Part shown: in pieces, positions 61,799-64,000 of the stretch
Position numbering within the stretch: the first letter of the stretch is position 1
Layout of the letters: the number at the start of each line of letters is the position of its first letter
DNA from: Zhihengliuella sp. ISTPL4
Lineage (GTDB): Bacteria; Actinomycetota; Actinomycetes; Actinomycetales; Microbacteriaceae
Length of the DNA stretch: 64,000 nucleotides
Assembly (NCBI RefSeq): GCF_002848265.1
Contig: NZ_CP025422.1
Span: 3,068,727-3,132,726, forward strand
Direction of reading: 5' to 3'
The notes under the pieces: model-generated
Databases searched by the model: none
What the model was told of the DNA's origin: nothing
The model's input: only the letters and a program-made list of their open reading frames with translations
Position numbers and translations under genes: made by a program

Positions 61799-62446
61799 TC
61801 AGCCGCCGTCGCCGAGTACCGGAACACCCCAGATCCGCGCCGCGTCGGAGAGCAAACGGTCCACGCCGTCCGGCGACTCCCGGCGAAGCGGTGCGTCGTC
61901 CCTGGTCACCGGGACCGGGATCGTGGCCGATCCCGCTCCCTGCGAGACGACGATCACGAGGGTCGGGTAGAGGAACGCGCCCTCCTGGATGGCACCTTTC
62001 GTCACGCCCTGGATCCGCTCGCGCGGCACGCGGTACGCGGTGAGGAGACGGCGCCCGCCGCGGACCACCCGGAATCCCGAAGGGTCGATGACGCCCGTCG
62101 GGCTCGCGGTCAGCAGCCCGCGGGGTGCGGCGCCGAGCCCGAGGAGCGGGATCGTGCGTGACAGGTACGCCGCCACACCGTTGAGCGCGTAGGAGCCGAA
62201 GGCCAGCGCCTGCGGCTCGTTCTCCTGTATTGCGCGCCGCTGAGCGCGCTGCAGTCGTTGCATGCGTCCGAGCACGATCCAGATGATCAGACCGGCGAGC
62301 GCCACTCCCGTCGCGAACACCAGCGAGGTCGCCACGGGCGGCTCGCCCTTGACCAGGGGGCGCACGAGTGTCCCCCAGACGAAGAACGCCGCCAGTGCCG
62401 CAGCTATCGCGAGCATCAGGCGGTTGGCGGGCGGGTTCTGGCGCAC
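61799..62446 (-). CDS. Membrane protein with PH-like C-terminal domain, hypothetical
   Basis: A 215-residue protein with two N-terminal helices (LMLAIAAALAAFFVWGTLV, LVFATGVALAGLIIWIVL). A cytoplasmic or outer domain of about 145 residues follows, whose strand pattern (GVIDPSGFRVVRGGRRLLTA, YRVPRERIQGVTKG, YPTLVIVVSQG) resembles bacterial PH-like domains. No function is recognised. The next gene on this strand (104 residues) is also a small membrane protein. Confidence 0.5.
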   Translation of the reverse strand: MRQNPPANRLMLAIAAALAAFFVWGTLVRPLVKGEPPVATSLVFATGVALAGLIIWIVLGRMQRLQRAQRRAIQENEPQALAFGSYALNGVAAYLSRTIPLLGLGAAPRGLLTASPTGVIDPSGFRVVRGGRRLLTAYRVPRERIQGVTKGAIQEGAFLYPTLVIVVSQGAGSATIPVPVTRDDAPLRRESPDGVDRLLSDAARIWGVPVLGDGG

Positions 62447-62505
62447 GGGGGCTCACTTTCCGGAAGCAGGGGGGACTGGGGCTGGGTGCCCTCACTCGCG
62501 GCGGG

Positions 62506-62820
62506 TCAGCCGCCCATCAGGAACGCGGCGGTGGGGAGCACCGACACGGCCCCCAGCACGACGCCGATGACGGGCCACGCGTACCCGCTGCGGTCGGTGC
62601 GAGCGAAGACGAGCCCGATGATGCCGAGGATGAGGGCGATGCCACCGAAGAGGAGCGCGAGCGGCAGGGTGACGAACAGCAGCCATCCGTAGTTCGGGTC
62701 CGCCGTTCCCGCGAGGACGAAGACGATCACCGTCGGCAGGATGCCCACGAGTGCCACGGCGGTCGCCGCCACCCCGCATCCGAAGGCGCGGCGACGGGGC
62801 AACGGGGAGATCTGGGTCAC
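62506..62820 (-). CDS. Small membrane protein, hypothetical
   Basis: A 104-residue protein with three predicted helices (VAATAVALVGILPTVIVFVL, WLLFVTLPLALLFGGIALIL, PVIGVVLGAVSVLPTAAFLM) and short basic loops. This resembles the DUF4190-like proteins common in actinobacteria, but the match is weak. No promoter or partner gives a clue. Confidence 0.55.
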   Translation of the reverse strand: MTQISPLPRRRAFGCGVAATAVALVGILPTVIVFVLAGTADPNYGWLLFVTLPLALLFGGIALILGIIGLVFARTDRSGYAWPVIGVVLGAVSVLPTAAFLMGG

Positions 62821-62866
62821 GGGGCGATCCTAGCCACCGCCCGGGCCTCGACGTCGCAGCACCACT

Positions 62867-62899
62867 GTGGCGGCGCAATCCTCTGGATCGCGCCGCCAC
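62867..62899. terminator. Stem-loop after the alpha/beta hydrolase gene
   Basis: GTGGCGGCGC (62867-62876) is mirrored exactly at 62890-62899, with AATCC/GGATC words extending the stem inward. It lies 17 bases past the minus-strand stop. Confidence 0.65.
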
Positions 62900-62916
62900 C
62901 GTGGTCGCTGTCGTCG

Positions 62917-63753
62917 TTATTTCTGGATGAAGGCGAGGATGTCCGGGTTGATGACCTGAGCGTGCGTCGTCAGCATGCCGTGCGGGAAGCCCTCGTAGAT
63001 CTTGAGCTCGGAGTTCTGGAGAAGCTCGTGCTGCTTGATGGCGGCGTCCTGGTACGGGACGACCTGATCGTCGTCGCCCTGGAGGACGAGGACCGGGACC
63101 GTGATGGCCTTGAGGTCCTCGGTCTGATCCGTCTCGGAGAACGCCCTGATGCCCTCGTAGTGGGCGAGGGCACTCCCGGTCATGCCCTGTCGCCACCAGT
63201 TGGCGACGGTCGGCTCCGAGACGTCGGCCCCGGGCCGGTTGAACCCGTAGAACGGACCCGATGCGACGGCCTGGAAGAAGTCGGCGCGGTTGGCGGCGAG
63301 CGCGTCGCGGAAGCCGTCGAAGACGGAGATCGGGGTGCCCTCGGGGTTCGCCTCCGTCTGGACCATCAGGGGTGGAACCGCGGAGACGAGCACGGCTTTG
63401 GCGACGCGTCCCTGGGGTTCGCCGTACTGCGCGACATAGCGGGCGACCTGGCCGCCACCGGTCGAGTGGCCGATGTGGATCGCGTTACGCAGGTCGAGGT
63501 GTTCGACGACGGCGTTCGCGTCGCTCGCGTAGTGGTCCATATCGTGGCCGATGCCGGTCTGCGACGAGCGGCCGTGGCCGCGTCGGTCACTGGCGACGAC
63601 CCGGAATCCCTTGCTGAGGAAGTAGAGCATCTGGGCGTCCCAGTCGTCGGACGACAGAGGCCAGCCGTGGTGGAACATGATGGGCTGGGCGTCGCGAGGA
63701 CCCCAGTCCTTGAAGTAGATCTCGGTGCCGTCGTCGGTGGTCACAAAAGGCAT
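62917..63753 (-). CDS. Alpha/beta hydrolase, non-heme chloroperoxidase type
   Basis: A 278-residue hydrolase. The nucleophile elbow is HIGHSTGGGQVARY (Ser in GHSTGG), the oxyanion region is MFHHGWPLSSDDWD, and DRRGHGRSSQ is the typical cofactor-free haloperoxidase block. The catalytic Asp lies in LVLQGDDDQVVPY and the His in YEGFPHGMLTTHA. It has no signal peptide. TGGAGAAACGC precedes the ATG. Such enzymes hydrolyse esters or lactones and show perhydrolase activity; the natural substrate is unknown. Confidence 0.9.
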   Translation of the reverse strand: MPFVTTDDGTEIYFKDWGPRDAQPIMFHHGWPLSSDDWDAQMLYFLSKGFRVVASDRRGHGRSSQTGIGHDMDHYASDANAVVEHLDLRNAIHIGHSTGGGQVARYVAQYGEPQGRVAKAVLVSAVPPLMVQTEANPEGTPISVFDGFRDALAANRADFFQAVASGPFYGFNRPGADVSEPTVANWWRQGMTGSALAHYEGIRAFSETDQTEDLKAITVPVLVLQGDDDQVVPYQDAAIKQHELLQNSELKIYEGFPHGMLTTHAQVINPDILAFIQK

Positions 63754-63933
63754 GCGTTTCTCCAGGGTGTGTCGAGTGGGGGAGGGGGAGTCAGGCGACT
63801 TCGGCCGCTGCGTCGATGATGTTCCTTCCCAGGGCGGGGGTCGTTGTCCGTCACGTTATGGGAGCGGTGCCACGGCTGTCGTGTCCCTCCCAAGGTCCCT
63901 CTCCTGGCCGCGGTCATGAGGATAAAATCGGCC
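63754..63933. other. Gene-free stretch upstream of the chloroperoxidase-type gene
   Basis: No convincing gene in either direction. It holds the ribosome site of the minus-strand hydrolase gene (63755-63765) and, at 63923-63928, a TAAAAT hexamer facing the window end. Confidence 0.4.
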
Positions 63934-64000
63934 GTGGCATCCGGAGTGCGATCAGTCCGAGAGGCGAGCGTTTCCGTCGTGGGTTCGGAGGGTATGAGCG
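63934..64000 (+). CDS. Possible start of a gene running out of the window (partial)
   Basis: A TAAAAT hexamer (63923-63928) lies five bases before a GTG at 63934. The frame stays open for all 22 remaining codons and contains an ATG at 63994 with GGAGG close by. The peptide begins VASGVRSVREASVSVVGSEG and is not recognised. Either start is possible; the gene is only suspected. Confidence 0.25.
   Translation, partial: MASGVRSVREASVSVVGSEGMS

Noticed and set aside
62821..62916. A second small RNA between the membrane-protein gene and the hydrolase gene
   Set aside because: Only one stem-loop is present, positioned as a terminator for the minus-strand hydrolase; no promoter precedes it.

Overview
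The window is high-GC DNA (about 70 percent by eye) with dense, short-spaced genes and many GTG starts. Overlapping stop/start codons (ATGA, GTGA) are common. The gene content (short-form ArgA, ClpC, RadA with a four-cysteine finger, cytochrome bd cydABDC, MerR/Hsp20 pair, galTKE, a DUF2975/Xre set) points to an actinobacterium, most likely Microbacteriaceae and probably Microbacterium. That placement is inference from gene families and style; no 16S gene is present. No phage, transposase, integrase or CRISPR array was seen.

Layout. 1-3.2 kb: end of an alpha/beta hydrolase, a DUF1684 protein, a lipoate ligase-like protein and an orphan DNA methyltransferase. 3.2-7.0 kb: amine or polyamine catabolism (cupin, FAD amine oxidoreductase, Lrp regulator, aminobutyraldehyde-type dehydrogenase). 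7.0-8.5 kb: small hypothetical genes and a GNAT. 8.8-12.2 kb: ROK regulator, ChbG-type deacetylase and MFS sugar transporter. 12.2-16.6 kb: galTKE divergent from a LacI regulator, with two matching operators between them. 16.6-30.4 kb: a large carbohydrate or acid-sugar catabolic region. It holds a DUF2264 protein, a D-2-hydroxyacid dehydrogenase, a DeoR/LacI hybrid regulator, Gfo/Idh, DUF993 and two TIM-barrel isomerases, then a LacI regulator, glycerate kinase and an ABC importer. Three promoters in it carry the same GCGCTT-centred palindrome.

30.5-41.5 kb: phosphoglucomutase, prephenate dehydratase, a truncated DUF559-like remnant, luciferase-like oxidoreductase, Hsp20 with a divergent MerR regulator, a Na+/H+ antiporter, a dicarboxylate-type symporter, a small lipoprotein, and an Xre regulator with two DUF2975-like membrane proteins. 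41.7-47.6 kb: clpC, argA, a cell-surface protein, a strong candidate structured small RNA (about 45602-45745), an SseB-like protein and radA. 47.7-54.1 kb: a cysteine-containing HTH regulator overlapping cydA, then cydB, cydD and cydC. 54.1-56.1 kb: a divergent pair, a jelly-roll oxygenase-like protein and a MetE-like protein.

56.1-60.3 kb: a tRNA-Ser(CGA) whose 3' end and terminator recur in decayed form 4.1 kb downstream. Between the copies lie an isochorismatase-type hydrolase, a GlxA/AraC regulator, a SulP transporter and a MerR regulator. 60.3-64.0 kb: YpeA-type GNAT, small membrane proteins, a TagD-like cytidylyltransferase and a chloroperoxidase-type hydrolase.

Two features run through the window. 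Many genes start 5-7 bases after a TAnnnT -10 hexamer, which implies leaderless mRNAs. Several families of intergenic dyad repeats recur, and one copy lies inside the cydD coding sequence.
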